NCBI GenBank assembly: GCA_009785865.1
Contig: WQVL01000010.1
Coordinates: forward strand, 1 to 49,447
Reading direction: 5' to 3'
Source: Oscillospiraceae bacterium
Lineage (GTDB): Bacteria; Bacillota; Clostridia; TANB77; CAG-508
DNA length: 49,447 nt
Shown: in pieces, positions 32,390-41,672 of the stretch
Layout of the letters: each line of letters begins with the position of its first letter
How positions within the stretch are numbered: the stretch's first letter is position 1
The notes under the pieces: generated by a model
The model's input: the letters and a program-made list of their open reading frames with translations, nothing else
Told to the model about the DNA's origin: nothing
The model's database searches: none
Translations under genes and position numbers: made by a program

Positions 32390-33047
32390 TTATTTGCCTA
32401 ATACAGCAATTAACGCTTTTATTTTTATTCCTTCTTTGGAAAACATTTCTTCATGTTCTGTTACAATATTATCCCAAAACCCATTCTCTTCATGTAAGTC
32501 ATAAGTTTTTTTTAGAATATCGTATCCCGCTTCCTCAAAATATTTTAAACTGCTACTAAAAAGTTCATCGTCATCTGTCTTAAAATATATTTCTCCATCC
32601 TTTTTTAAAAAAACTTTATATTTTTCTAAAAGTTGTGTATGTGTGAGCCTTCTCTTCTGATGTGTTCTCTTAGGCCAAGGATTACAAAAATTTATATATA
32701 TCCTATCTACAACATCTTTTTCATTCATTATATTGTCTATAATCGCAATCTCTTGCGACATTAGTATAACATTATCAATTGGTTCCTCACCATATTCATT
32801 CTCTATATTTCTTTTTGCTAATCCTAACATCTCACTTTTAATATCTATTATCATGTAATTTATATCAGGGTTCCTAACTGCTATTTTAGCGGCAAAGATA
32901 CCTTTCCCACATCCTAATTCCATGTGAATAGGTTGTCCGTTTTTTAAATGCTCTATGCCATTCACCAATATTCTCACACGGGTTATCTTCGAAAAACTTA
33001 CATTCAGCAAGTTCTCCGCGGACCCATGGTTTTCTTCTCATTCTCAT
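32390..33047 (-). CDS. trmB: tRNA (guanine-N7)-methyltransferase
   Basis: 218 residues; methylates G46 of tRNA with SAM. It starts [13 protein letters not shown], as usual for TrmB, at ATG 33047 overlapping the sbp stop (ATGA). SAM motif [10 protein letters not shown] and the [16 protein letters not shown] active-site block are present. CGG at 32939..32937 lies just before the SAM motif; skipping the C gives [17 protein letters not shown]. Gene callers would otherwise start at an internal, out-of-context codon (33010). Confidence 0.94.
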
Positions 33048-33392
33048 TTTGCTTTGCTCCATTTATCTATATAGTGTCTTCTAATTATAGCTAAGTTTAT
33101 AAACATCCTTCCTACGAAAACAACTATTGCGGCTAAATATATATCCACATTTAACCTTATACCAAGCCATGTCAGTAATATAGCCATTATTGCATTCCCA
33201 AAGAATCCAGACATAAATACTTTGAAATCAAAATTACCTCTTAATACTGATACTATTCCTCCAAAAACCGAATCCAATGCTGCAATTATTGCTATTGCTA
33301 AATATCCAGAATAAACATACGATATTATTGGAGCATGTCTTCCGCACTATCACTCCAAGTACACATCCTATTATTATTGCTATTATAACCAT
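33044..33392 (-). CDS. sbp: Small basic protein (Sbp/DUF1290), division cluster
   Basis: 115 residues, three transmembrane segments. AAIDSVFGG-like signature (here [18 protein letters not shown]), GFFGNAIMA and VRxxxNLAIIRR-like ending match the Sbp family found beside ftsQ/ftsA in Firmicutes. ATG 33392 overlaps the upstream stop (TAATG). CGG at 33344..33342, 16 codons in, must be bypassed to join the first helix to the signature. Confidence 0.9.
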
Positions 33393-34112
33393 TATAGTCC
33401 CTCCCTTACATGTTCAAATCTTAACTCTCGAGCATATCCGCTTATTTGCACATCATCACTTTGCGTCACTGTTACTGCTTTCCCATCCAATGCCATTCTA
33501 TATCTGAAACCATGATGTCCTTGTAAAATAGCACTATATAAATGTGTCGGATTTCCAATTGCAGTTACTGTAAATGGCGCTCTAACGATCATCCCGCTTA
33601 CACTGATATGTCTTCCAGTTCTATATGCTATATATGAATTGTGTATAATTCTTACATCATTGATAGCCATTGCTTCTGCTCCAGCTAATCGCAATTCATT
33701 AATTAAGCTTATTAAGTCTCCAGGTGTTATCGATGCATCGTCAGCTCCTTCTAAAGTTATAATTACACCGCTCCCTGTAATATCACTAGACCCGAACCAA
33801 ATTTTGCGCAACTTGAAACTCTCGGTTGAATAGTTCTGAAGCTGATAATCCAGCATCAATATATCCTTGATATTCATCTATTAAATTATTTACATTCAAA
33901 ATTTGCTCTTCTATCTCAGCAGTTCTTGCTCTCAATCTCCCAGCTTCAGTTCTCAGCTCTTCATCTCTCATATGCCCTAAAGCGCCTAACTCCCCTTCTT
34001 CAACTGTTCTAAACTGAATATATATAAGTGCTGTTAAAACCATGCACATTAATCCTATAAGTATTACTATTGTAATTTTACCTTTTTTCAATTCCTTCAA
34101 TCTAGTAGGCAC
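33392..34112 (-). CDS. DUF881-family division-cluster protein (second copy)
   Basis: 239 residues: one N-terminal transmembrane helix, a coiled-coil stretch, then the DUF881 domain. GTG start 34112 behind GGAGG. CGG at 33794..33792 is decoded to give NLVGSSDITGSGVIITL, aligning with the family's L-G-x-T-D-x-x-G-x-G-I-x-I-x-L. Paralogue of the gene directly upstream. Function in the divisome is not established. Confidence 0.88.
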
Positions 34113-34118
34113 CTCCTA

Positions 34119-34847
34119 TCAATTAATATAGTCATCTCTATGAATTCCTTCGAATCTAGGAATTGCAACATTATCTTCTCTTATTACTAATACTGTAATT
34201 CCGTGATTCCTAAGTATCTCCAAATATCCACCAGGTCTATTTAAAGCATGATATAGACCTGTTGTAGATCCAATTGCTCTTATAGTGACTGGTACACCAA
34301 TTATTTCTCCATTTACCCTAATAACATTTCCATCACACATGATTGCTGTTGTGCTGACTATCCTTTGCTCTGTTCTTTCATCCGCCACCGATATCGCATC
34401 AGCCCCTGCATTAAACAATTCGTTTATTATATTCAAAATATCCTCTTCATGAATTAGTAATCCACTTACACTAAAAGTTTCTCTGGCTTCCTCATCTCTG
34501 TTGTCATCCAAAAGAATTGTTATTCCATTACCCCTTATCTCCGTGAGTCCCAATATTGCATTATATCTTGTCAGGTCTATTTCACGTGCTGCATATTCTT
34601 CATTATTAGCAAGAGCTAAACTTCTTATATTTGCAAGTCTTTCTTCCGTTCTTTGAAGTTCAGAAATAGTTGCACGATATTCAGTTCTCGCTCTTAAATA
34701 GTCATTTCTACGTTCTTGATTCCCTATAAGCGAAAAACCTCCTACTTCTCTTGTCATCTCATCTATAGTATTCATTTGTATAATTATAGCCAACAATAAA
34801 ATAAAGCAAATTACTCCTAATGCAATGGCTTCTCTCCATTTTCTCAA
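34119..34847 (-). CDS. DUF881-family division-cluster protein (first copy)
   Basis: 242 residues with the same layout: membrane helix (8-26), coiled coil, DUF881 domain containing LGLTEIRGNGITILLDD. It overlaps ftsQ by 4 nt. It is intact: the CGG trinucleotides are all out of frame. The LGLTEIRG segment shows what the second copy looks like at its shift site, supporting glycine there. Confidence 0.9.
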   Translation of the reverse strand: MRKWREAIALGVICFILLLAIIIQMNTIDEMTREVGGFSLIGNQERRNDYLRARTEYRATISELQRTEERLANIRSLALANNEEYAAREIDLTRYNAILGLTEIRGNGITILLDDNRDEEARETFSVSGLLIHEEDILNIINELFNAGADAISVADERTEQRIVSTTAIMCDGNVIRVNGEIIGVPVTIRAIGSTTGLYHALNRPGGYLEILRNHGITVLVIREDNVAIPRFEGIHRDDYIN

Positions 34848-35860
34848 AAAATCACCCTCTCCCTGAAAAAAGGCCTGTTAATGTCCGTCAAAAAGAATTC
34901 TCCATAAACCCCTTCTTCTTGTTCAATACATGCTGCTATCAATGCTATCTTATGAGGTATCCTTGAACTGTCACCAAAATGTACTGTTATTCCCTCATCT
35001 CTTAATTCTAATATAAAGTTTTGATCATTACTAATATCTATACTTGTAATTAAATGTCCAATTTCGTGTAACTCTACTGTTGCAACTGTCATAATCCTAT
35101 TTACTATTCCGAGTTTAATCAAATCCGCTTCTACTAGTCTGTTACCTATCTGAATATCTGAAATTGGTGTTTCAAACCCTTTAATAACCGGTCCTTCCAA
35201 TAATTCTTCCGTTATTTCTAATATGAATCCTTGGTTATCAATATATCCATATTTACCATCTACATATAGCATATATACTGGAACTTTTTCTATTATTTCA
35301 ATATATATAGTTCCACCTAGGGTTCTTCTAATTTGTACACTCTCTACATATGCTTCTGCCCTTATATCTCTTGCTGCCCACCAAGTAGACCACCTAAACA
35401 TATTTCTATCGACAACAAATGGAGATATTTTAGCGATATATTCGCTGCATAACCTATTATTTCCTGATACTTCAATACTTCTTACATTAAAAACACTGGA
35501 CATCATAAATATAATTATCGCTATTACACATAAGGTAGCTATACTTGTCCATTTTAACATCTTCTTTTTTGTTTCCGTCGACGTCTTTTTAGTAACATTC
35601 TTCTTTTTTACAGCTTTTTTCTTCTTTGCGGTTGGATTGCTTTTTTTCTTAACCTGCTTTTTGCTTGACACTTTACCTGATTTAGTCGTTTTCTTTTGAA
35701 CTTTCTTTTTTTCTTCTTCCATCTTTCTAGGAGTCAGCGTTAGAAGTATTTCACGTTCCGGGTCTATCTTGCTCGCTTCTTTTTTCTTAGCTCTTCGAGC
35801 AAAGCGAGTTACAGATAAGTTATCCTTTTCGGATTTCTTTTTGGGCAATTTAATCTTCAT
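34844..35860 (-). CDS. ftsQ: Cell division protein FtsQ/DivIB
   Basis: 338 residues from ATG 35860 (AAAGGAG 6 nt upstream); the longer frame to 35920 has no ribosome binding site. A very basic Lys-rich cytoplasmic tail (1-120), one transmembrane helix (about 122-142), then the POTRA domain (VRSIEVSGNNRLCSEYI) and beta domain. It is a bitopic divisome scaffold acting with FtsB/FtsL. It heads the ftsQ-DUF881-DUF881-sbp-trmB operon and is intact in the standard code. Confidence 0.92.
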   Translation of the reverse strand: MKIKLPKKKSEKDNLSVTRFARRAKKKEASKIDPEREILLTLTPRKMEEEKKKVQKKTTKSGKVSSKKQVKKKSNPTAKKKKAVKKKNVTKKTSTETKKKMLKWTSIATLCVIAIIIFMMSSVFNVRSIEVSGNNRLCSEYIAKISPFVVDRNMFRWSTWWAARDIRAEAYVESVQIRRTLGGTIYIEIIEKVPVYMLYVDGKYGYIDNQGFILEITEELLEGPVIKGFETPISDIQIGNRLVEADLIKLGIVNRIMTVATVELHEIGHLITSIDISNDQNFILELRDEGITVHFGDSSRIPHKIALIAACIEQEEGVYGEFFLTDINRPFFRERVIF

Positions 35861-35927
35861 CACGAACTCCTTTCCATTTAGATTATATCTAAACTCTATT
35901 AGGCGTAATCCATTAGACATTTAGACA

Positions 35928-36007
35928 TTATTACGGCTAGACTTCTCTGAAATTACTTATAGTAATAAGCTTTAATGATCTTACGTAGTTTTGATGCGCT
36001 TATTATA
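35928..36007 (-). repeat. Dispersed leader repeat, copy 2 (upstream of ftsQ)
   Basis: In gene sense: AATAAGC..., GTAAGATCATTAAAGCTTATT, a small TTACT-ATA-AGTAA hairpin, and GTCTAGCCGTAATAA, 68 nt before the ftsQ start. AATAAGC can pair with GCTTATT, and the latter's TTATTAC can alternatively pair with the 3' GTAATAA. Confidence 0.7.
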
Positions 36008-36126
36008 TATCAAATAAGCTAGTTCTTACAAGGGTTTAAAGAAGAAAATTAATTAATAATATTTATGCTAAAATTCTCTTTTCTTTTCATTTTTATTATG
36101 CTATATTAATACGAAAGCACACTATA

Positions 36127-36204
36127 GTTATAAGCGCAGAAACACGTTACAAGATACTCAACGCTTGTTATTATGAGATTATACTTCGGGTCTAACCGTA
36201 ATAG
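36127..36204 (+). repeat. Dispersed leader repeat, copy 3 (upstream of mecA)
   Basis: In gene sense: TATAAGCG, about 25 nt, CAACGCTTGTTATTATG, middle, GGGTCTAACCGTAATAG, 102 nt before the mecA start. The pairing AAGCG/CGCTT is kept with changed bases relative to copy 2. Confidence 0.7.
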
Positions 36205-36305
36205 CTTTACCAAATTTTGATTATTTCATATTACTCAAATTAGTGCTATAATGAAGATAGCCATTTGAATAATGTGAATTACATGTGAATGGAGGATTTA
36301 ACTTA

Positions 36306-36923
36306 ATGAAATTTGAAAAACTTACCGAAAATAAGATAAGAATTATATTAAATATAGAAGATTTGAAAGAGAAAAACATTGATTTTCATTCATTTATGTC
36401 TAACTCTTTAGAATCTCAAGATCTGTTTCTTGATATGCTAGAAAAAGCCGAAGAAGAAATCGGTTTTATTACAAAAGACTATAAGTTGATCATAGAGGCA
36501 ATTGCTTCCCCTAACGGACACTTTGTTTTAACTGTTACTAGAGTAACTCCAGAAAACGAACCCGTTAGGACACAAAATAGAAAAGTATATCCTAAACGTA
36601 GATCAGCTACTCCAAGTCAACTTTTATCTGTATATTCTTTTAATACTTTTGATGAATTTTGTGAGTTTTGTACATATATAACTAGCAGCTCTTTAAATAA
36701 GAAATTAAAGAAATCTACTCTATACCAATATAATCATAAATATTATCTGGCTCTGTACAAAGTAAATCTTACTGAAAAAGAATTTAAGTCATTACACTGC
36801 ACTATCACAGAATTTTCTACATATATAGATGGTAGTGAAATTTTCGAAAGAAAGTTAGTAGAACATGGTAAAACTATTATGGCGAAGAATGCTATAGATA
36901 CTTGTTTGAAACATTTTGGATAG
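36306..36923 (+). CDS. mecA: MecA-type adaptor protein
   Basis: 205 residues from ATG 36306 behind GGAGG (an upstream in-frame GTG at 36285 is open). MKFEKLTENKIRIILNIEDL is the MecA N-terminal substrate-binding region; the C-terminal domain (about 120-205; LYKVNLTEKEFK) matches the ClpC-binding half. It delivers substrates to ClpCP. Single gene, intact, divergent from ftsQ. Confidence 0.9.
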   Translation: MKFEKLTENKIRIILNIEDLKEKNIDFHSFMSNSLESQDLFLDMLEKAEEEIGFITKDYKLIIEAIASPNGHFVLTVTRVTPENEPVRTQNRKVYPKRRSATPSQLLSVYSFNTFDEFCEFCTYITSSSLNKKLKKSTLYQYNHKYYLALYKVNLTEKEFKSLHCTITEFSTYIDGSEIFERKLVEHGKTIMAKNAIDTCLKHFG

Positions 36924-36984
36924 CATCTATCCCTCTCGTTCCAAGTACTTGACTATCTTTTTCTTTTATACTTTTAGACTATCA

Positions 36985-37012
36985 AAAAGCATCCTAAGTT
37001 AGGATGCTTTTT
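36985..37012. terminator. Terminator between mecA and the M23 gene
   Basis: AAGCATCCTAA/TTAGGATGCTT perfect hairpin, A-run on one side and TTTTTT on the other. Confidence 0.85.
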
Positions 37013-37029
37013 TCATTTTCTAATTAATT

Positions 37030-38022
37030 TTATATATAATGCGCTGGATTTAATGATACTCCATTTAATCTTATCTCAAAATGCAAATGTGGTCCTGTTG
37101 AATTTCCTGTTGACCCTACTGTTGCAATTTGCTCTCCTTGTGCTACTGTTTGCCCTACACTTACTAGTACTAAATGAGCATGAGCATAAAGAGTCTCTAC
37201 ACCATTACCATGGTTGATTATTACAAAGTTCCCAAATCCTGATCCACTAGCACCTGCCCTTGTTACAGTTCCACTTGCTGCTGCATGTATAGGCGTTCCG
37301 TGTGGTGGTGCATAATCTATTCCGGCATGGAATCCACCTCTTCTTGGTCCGAATGGAGAAGAAATAATTCCTGATGTCGGTCTAATAAATGCGATTTCTA
37401 TTGACGGATTATATGACACTCTTCCAGGGTTTGTAGAAACACCTGCTCCCCCTCTTGCTACTGGCGCTGGTCTTGGTGCTACGAATAAACTAGCTACTAC
37501 TGCGTCAGCTTCTGCAAACTCTTGTAACTCTGCACGATTAATTTGCATATATGCTATTCTACTTACATTTTCACTTCTACGCTCTGTTAATTCATTAACT
37601 ATCGCTTGTGCAGTTTCTCTACATTGCACATACTGTGTTACTTCATTATCTAAAACAATTGCATAGTATCTATAATATGTTACACCCGATTGTTTAACCG
37701 ATGCTAAAATTTCTTCATCATTTGTTTCTGTATCTCTTCTAACCAGACGTAAAGAATATTCTGGTGTTGCTTGTATGTCTATAAATGATATATTCGCTCC
37801 ATCACCTTGAACTTTGTATGCGTTTATTGTTTGTTGTAATGTACTCCTATTTGCTGTATACCCAACGAATACTCCATCTATAGTTACACTATATAACGGT
37901 CTATATGCTATAGATAATATACCAATTATTAGAGCTGTTGCTATAATTAATAAAAATATAAACTTTAAAGAGCTTCTAATGTGTATAAATATATTCTTAA
38001 TACTTTTTAAAATGTTAAACAC
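37030..38022 (-). CDS. Membrane-anchored M23 (LytM) peptidase
   Basis: 330 residues; GTG start 38022. An N-terminal transmembrane helix (about 20-44), a periplasm-side domain of unknown fold (45-190) and a full LytM domain (SPFGPRRGGFHAGIDYA, LYAHAHL, GPHLHFEIRLNG). Zinc ligands H-x3-D and H-x-H are present, so it is probably an active endopeptidase. Promoter TTGCCA-N17-TAAAAT lies about 50-80 nt upstream. Its six or so CGG trinucleotides are all out of frame. Confidence 0.9.
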   Translation of the reverse strand: MFNILKSIKNIFIHIRSSLKFIFLLIIATALIIGILSIAYRPLYSVTIDGVFVGYTANRSTLQQTINAYKVQGDGANISFIDIQATPEYSLRLVRRDTETNDEEILASVKQSGVTYYRYYAIVLDNEVTQYVQCRETAQAIVNELTERRSENVSRIAYMQINRAELQEFAEADAVVASLFVAPRPAPVARGGAGVSTNPGRVSYNPSIEIAFIRPTSGIISSPFGPRRGGFHAGIDYAPPHGTPIHAAASGTVTRAGASGSGFGNFVIINHGNGVETLYAHAHLVLVSVGQTVAQGEQIATVGSTGNSTGPHLHFEIRLNGVSLNPAHYI

Positions 38023-38362
38023 TCCAATCTCGAGCCTCCCTAAGACTCTTTGTATATTTTAGCCTACTTTCTATGATATGGCAATTTTGATATTCCATTA
38101 TATACCTGTCATGCGTTTGGCTATCTTTGCATATCTCTCTCATTCTCTTTTAATCTCTCTTTTACCTCTTGTTTCCTCTCGTTTTCTCGCTTGCATCGTT
38201 GTGAAACTTGCTCCTGGCCCTAATTCTGCCACCTTATTTTCCTTTTAAAAAAGTTGTAGAGTCTTAATTGCTTAAATTAGGCTTTCAAGGCATCACTTTA
38301 TCCCTCAAATCCATACTATTACTGCAAAACATCCTCTACAACACATACTTTTAAAATAGAAA
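38023..38362. other. Intergenic stretch without recognised gene
   Basis: Holds the promoter of the M23 gene (near 38070-38100). No coding frame, tRNA or repeat could be supported in the remainder. Confidence 0.5.
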
Positions 38363-38609
38363 TTACTTACTAACATTATTTTTTACTGTCTCTACCTCAT
38401 TTGGTGTAGCCGTAGCTGCTGGGACATAATATCCTTTATTTTCAGCTATTCTAAATAATTCATATTGGAATGATTCATCATTATTTCTCATTTGTTGTAA
38501 TGTCTGCCTTAATCCGCATATTTTCTGATTCTGATATAGCATGCTGATAGTTCGTAAGTCCTGCTTTCACATTAGCCAATACATCATTAACCATATACTT
38601 TTCTTCCAT
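38363..38609 (-). CDS. CotF-like spore coat protein (hidden by a shift site)
   Basis: 81 residues, invisible to ordinary ORF calling. It begins MEEKYMVNDVLANVKAGL at ATG 38609. An in-frame CGG (38516..38514) after 31 codons leads to a stop 10 codons later. Skipping the C gives GLRQTLQQMRNNDESFQYELF and a normal end TVKNNVSK. The QTLQQMRN-DE-FQYELF pattern resembles CotF/DUF coat proteins of Clostridia. It pairs with the 61-residue gene upstream. Confidence 0.8.
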
Positions 38610-38629
38610 AAAACTCTTCCCCCTTATAT

Positions 38630-38815
38630 TTAGTTTAAAAACGTTGTTAATTTCTGCTTAGTATTCAAGGCATCTTGTGCCGCTTTTGTAAATACTTGTT
38701 TAATTTGTGGATCTACACACTGATTTGCATATGTGTTTAATTTCTGATGTGCTGTATCATGTGCTCCTATCAAGTGTCTTAGATGTTGAAGTTCTACTTG
38801 AGTTATATCTGCCAT
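38630..38815 (-). CDS. Small coat-like helical protein
   Basis: 61 residues, two helices: ITQVELQHLRHLIGAHDTAHQKL and KAAQDALNTKQKL. Resembles small ferritin-like/CotF-type spore coat proteins. ATG 38815 with AGGATG upstream. It probably forms a pair with the following CotF-like gene 20 nt downstream. No CGG. Confidence 0.65.
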   Translation of the reverse strand: MADITQVELQHLRHLIGAHDTAHQKLNTYANQCVDPQIKQVFTKAAQDALNTKQKLTTFLN

Positions 38816-38885
38816 TTTCTATCATCCTTTCATTATTTTTAAATTATATATATTTTTTACAAGTTTTAGCTTTTTATTCAACTAT

Positions 38886-38913
38886 TTGACTTTTTTTAAG
38901 AAAATGATATAAT
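38886..38913 (+). promoter_or_regulatory. Promoter of the structured RNA
   Basis: TTGACT (38886-38891), 16 nt, TATAAT (38908-38913), with no coding sequence downstream. Confidence 0.8.
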
Positions 38914-38918
38914 TGGTC

Positions 38919-39116
38919 TCATGCGAAAGCCCTACAAGGTAGTTTACGACACTCGTAAATCTTTTTTTACGAAGGGAGGGCAACCATCTATGGTTGTAGA
39001 TCCACCCGATTCATGAGGGGGCCGGGGGGAGCTTCGCAGAATTGCTGGTTTTTCCTATTCCCCCCTCTCCATTTTATATTTTTTGTTAGAAATGCTACTT
39101 TTAATAGCATTTTTTT
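38919..39116 (+). ncRNA. Structured non-coding RNA of about 200 nt, class not recognised
   Basis: From the promoter to a T-run terminator (AATGCTA/TAGCATT, 39091-39111). Helices seen: CTCATG/CATGAG (outer, about 38918 and 39013), GCCC/GGGC, CTAC-AAG-GTAG, CAACCA/TGGTTG, and GGGGGG/CCCCCC (about 39025 and 39060). TTTACGA occurs twice around one TCGTAAA, so two hairpins are mutually exclusive. It lacks the hallmarks of tmRNA, RNase P, SRP and 6S RNA. A raiA-type RNA is possible but unverified. Confidence 0.7.
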
Positions 39117-39120
39117 GTAG

Positions 39121-39187
39121 CATAAAAATAGCTATCTCATTATAAATTTGCTTTAATCTTACACAAATCTATACAAGATAGCCTTAG
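39121..39187 (-). terminator. Terminator after pcrA
   Basis: GGCTATCTTG / AGATAGC long-loop stem followed by TATTTTTA on the minus strand. Confidence 0.55.
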
Positions 39188-39193
39188 CTCAAT

Positions 39194-41472
39194 CTACTCT
39201 ACAATTTCTAAACTTGCATACTTAGCCATTAACCTTTTGTTCCCAGCCTTTTCAAAAGCTATATCTACTTTTAAATCATCGCCTTCTTGCTCTACAGAAT
39301 TAATTACTCCTATTCCGAATTTTTTATGTGATACTTTCTTTCCTGCCTTATATTCACTTAAATCTTTTTTATTATCACCAGAACTCGCTCCTACAGTTAA
39401 ATTATTTAAGAAGGATTCCGCCGTTCTAAATTGGAATCCAGGTTTTTTATTAGCACGTTCGCTAGTTATTGAAGAAGTGCTATATGTCCACTCATAGTTA
39501 GAATCTTCATACTCCACTTTCTTACTAGTTTTTGTCTCATCATATCCTTCTCTCATCTCTTTCGGTATTTCTTCTATGAATCTAGATATTTTATTACAAC
39601 TCGTAGATCCGAATATTGTTCTTAGTTTAGCACACGTTAAATATATATGCTCTCTTGCTCTTGTTATTCCAACATAGCAAAGCCTTCTTTCCTCTTCTAA
39701 CTCTCTTTGTTCTCCAATAGACCTATAACTTGGGAAAATACCTTCTTCCATCCCCACTAAGAACACAGCCGGAAACTCTAAGCCTTTTGCACTATGAAGA
39801 GTCATTAATGTAACTTTTTCAGTTTCATCATCCATTCCATCTATATCACTTGAAAGCGTAATACCCTCTAAGAAGTCTGATAATGTATTTTCTGCAAACT
39901 CCTCTTCAAACTCTATCGCTACTGATAAAAATTCTTCCAAGTTCTCTATTCTATTCTCAGCTTGTGCATTATTCTCTTGCTCTAAGGCTTTTACATATCC
40001 TGTTTTATTCAAAACCTGTGTAATCAGATTGGAAACAGATATAGGTTCATCTGAGTTCATCTCCTGTCTACACTCTTCGATTGTTTGTATAAACTCTCTA
40101 GAATTTAAAAATACCTTATTTAATCCATATTCATCTGCCCTTTTGATAACCTCATACATCGAAATTCCGGTTGTCGGCTGCTATTACAGTAGCCTTTTCT
40201 AGGCTTGTCTTGCCTATTCCTCTCTTCGGTTCATTAATCACTCTCTCTAGGCTTAGATTGTCTGCAGTATTATGTATTAATCTTAAATATGCAATAATAT
40301 CTTTTACTTCTTTTCTTTCATAAAACTTTAATCCACCTACTATTTGATATGATATATTTTCCCTTCGAAGTATATCCTCTATACTACGTGATTGAGTATT
40401 CATTCTGTACAATATAGCAAAGTCAGAATATTTATAGTATTCCTCTCTTTTTAGTTTTTCTATTTCTTGCACTATAAAACTGGCTTCATCATACTCATTA
40501 TCTGCTTGGTGCACATATGGCAGCTTTCCTTCTTCATTTTCTGTCCACAAACTTTTATCATAGCTCTTGCTATTATTCTTAATAACTTCATTTGCAGCGC
40601 CTAATATATTTTTAGTAGATCTGTAGTTTTGCTCCAATTTAATTATTTTGGTTCCTGGAAAATCTCTTTCAAAGTTTAATATATTAGAAATGTCCGCACC
40701 TCTAAAAGAGTAGATTCCGTTGGTCGTTATCACCCACTACTGTAATGTTTCCATGTCTGCTGCTTAGCAAAACAACTAAAGTAAATTGAGCCTTATTTGT
40801 GTCTTGGTACTCGTCTACTAATACATATTTAAATTTTTCTTGATAGTATTCTAAAGCATCTGGATTTTCCATCAGTATTTGTATTGTATTATTAATAATG
40901 TCGTCAAAATCAAGTCCGTTATTTTGTTTGAGCTTCTTCTGATATAGTTCATATATTGTAGCTATCTTCTCTTTCCTATACTCCCCATTTGCTCTTGCCA
41001 AATAGCCTTCAGGTGTCAACATCTCATTTTTTGCATTGCTAATTTCGGATAGCACTCCTCTTTCTGTAAATAGCTTATCATCTATATTCAATTCTTTTAG
41101 TGTCTGCTTTACTAGGCTTTTCTGATCTCCTGTATCAAAAATTACAAACGATTTATCAAAACCAATTCTATCTATATATCTTCTTAGAATTCTTACACAA
41201 ATAGAATGGAATGTCCCGATCCACATTTCATTTGATTTATCTCCTATTAATTTTTCTATTCTATTTTTCATCTCATTTGCCGCTTTATTTGTAAAAGTTA
41301 TAGCTAATATATTCCAAGGAGATATACCCTTTTCATCTATTAAATATGCTATTTTATGTGTCAATACCTTTGTCTTTCCGCTTCCTGCTCCCGCTATAAC
41401 TAAGCTTGGTCCTTCTGCCGTTACCACAGCTTCATATTGTGATTTGTTTAATCCTTCTAGTATATTTTGCAT
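39194..41472 (-). CDS. pcrA: UvrD/PcrA-type DNA helicase
   Basis: 758 residues, start ATG 41472 after GGAGG. SF1A 3'-5' helicase in repair and replication. Walker A VIAGAGSGKTKVL, DEYQDTN (motif II), VVGDNDQ-IYSFRGAD (motif III), TLHSAKGLEFPAVFL (motif V) and GITRARE (motif VI) are present, and the C-terminal KVSHKKFGIGVI Tudor-like end is intact. Two CGG sites: 40719..40717 inside motif III (gives DQGIYSFRGAD) and 40169..40167 (gives ADNGISMYEVI, matching the usual QGISLYE). The standard code splits the ATPase core. Confidence 0.94.
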
Positions 41473-41672
41473 CTGTATCCTCCATTTATCATAAAACCTT
41501 TGTTTGCTCATTATATTCCGTGCTTATTTTTTTGTCAAGAATTGTTTTTGTCAAAATATCATATCTTCGATGATTCCCTTTACACGAATTCTGTTTGACA
41601 TAACTTCCTCCACACCCTTGAATCTTATGCCTATTTATGATAGTATCTCTTTAATTAGGGAGGAACTAACAT

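Noticed and set aside
38919-39116. tmRNA, RNase P RNA, SRP RNA or 6S RNA
   Set aside because: Their conserved core sequences were looked for and not found; left as unclassified RNA.
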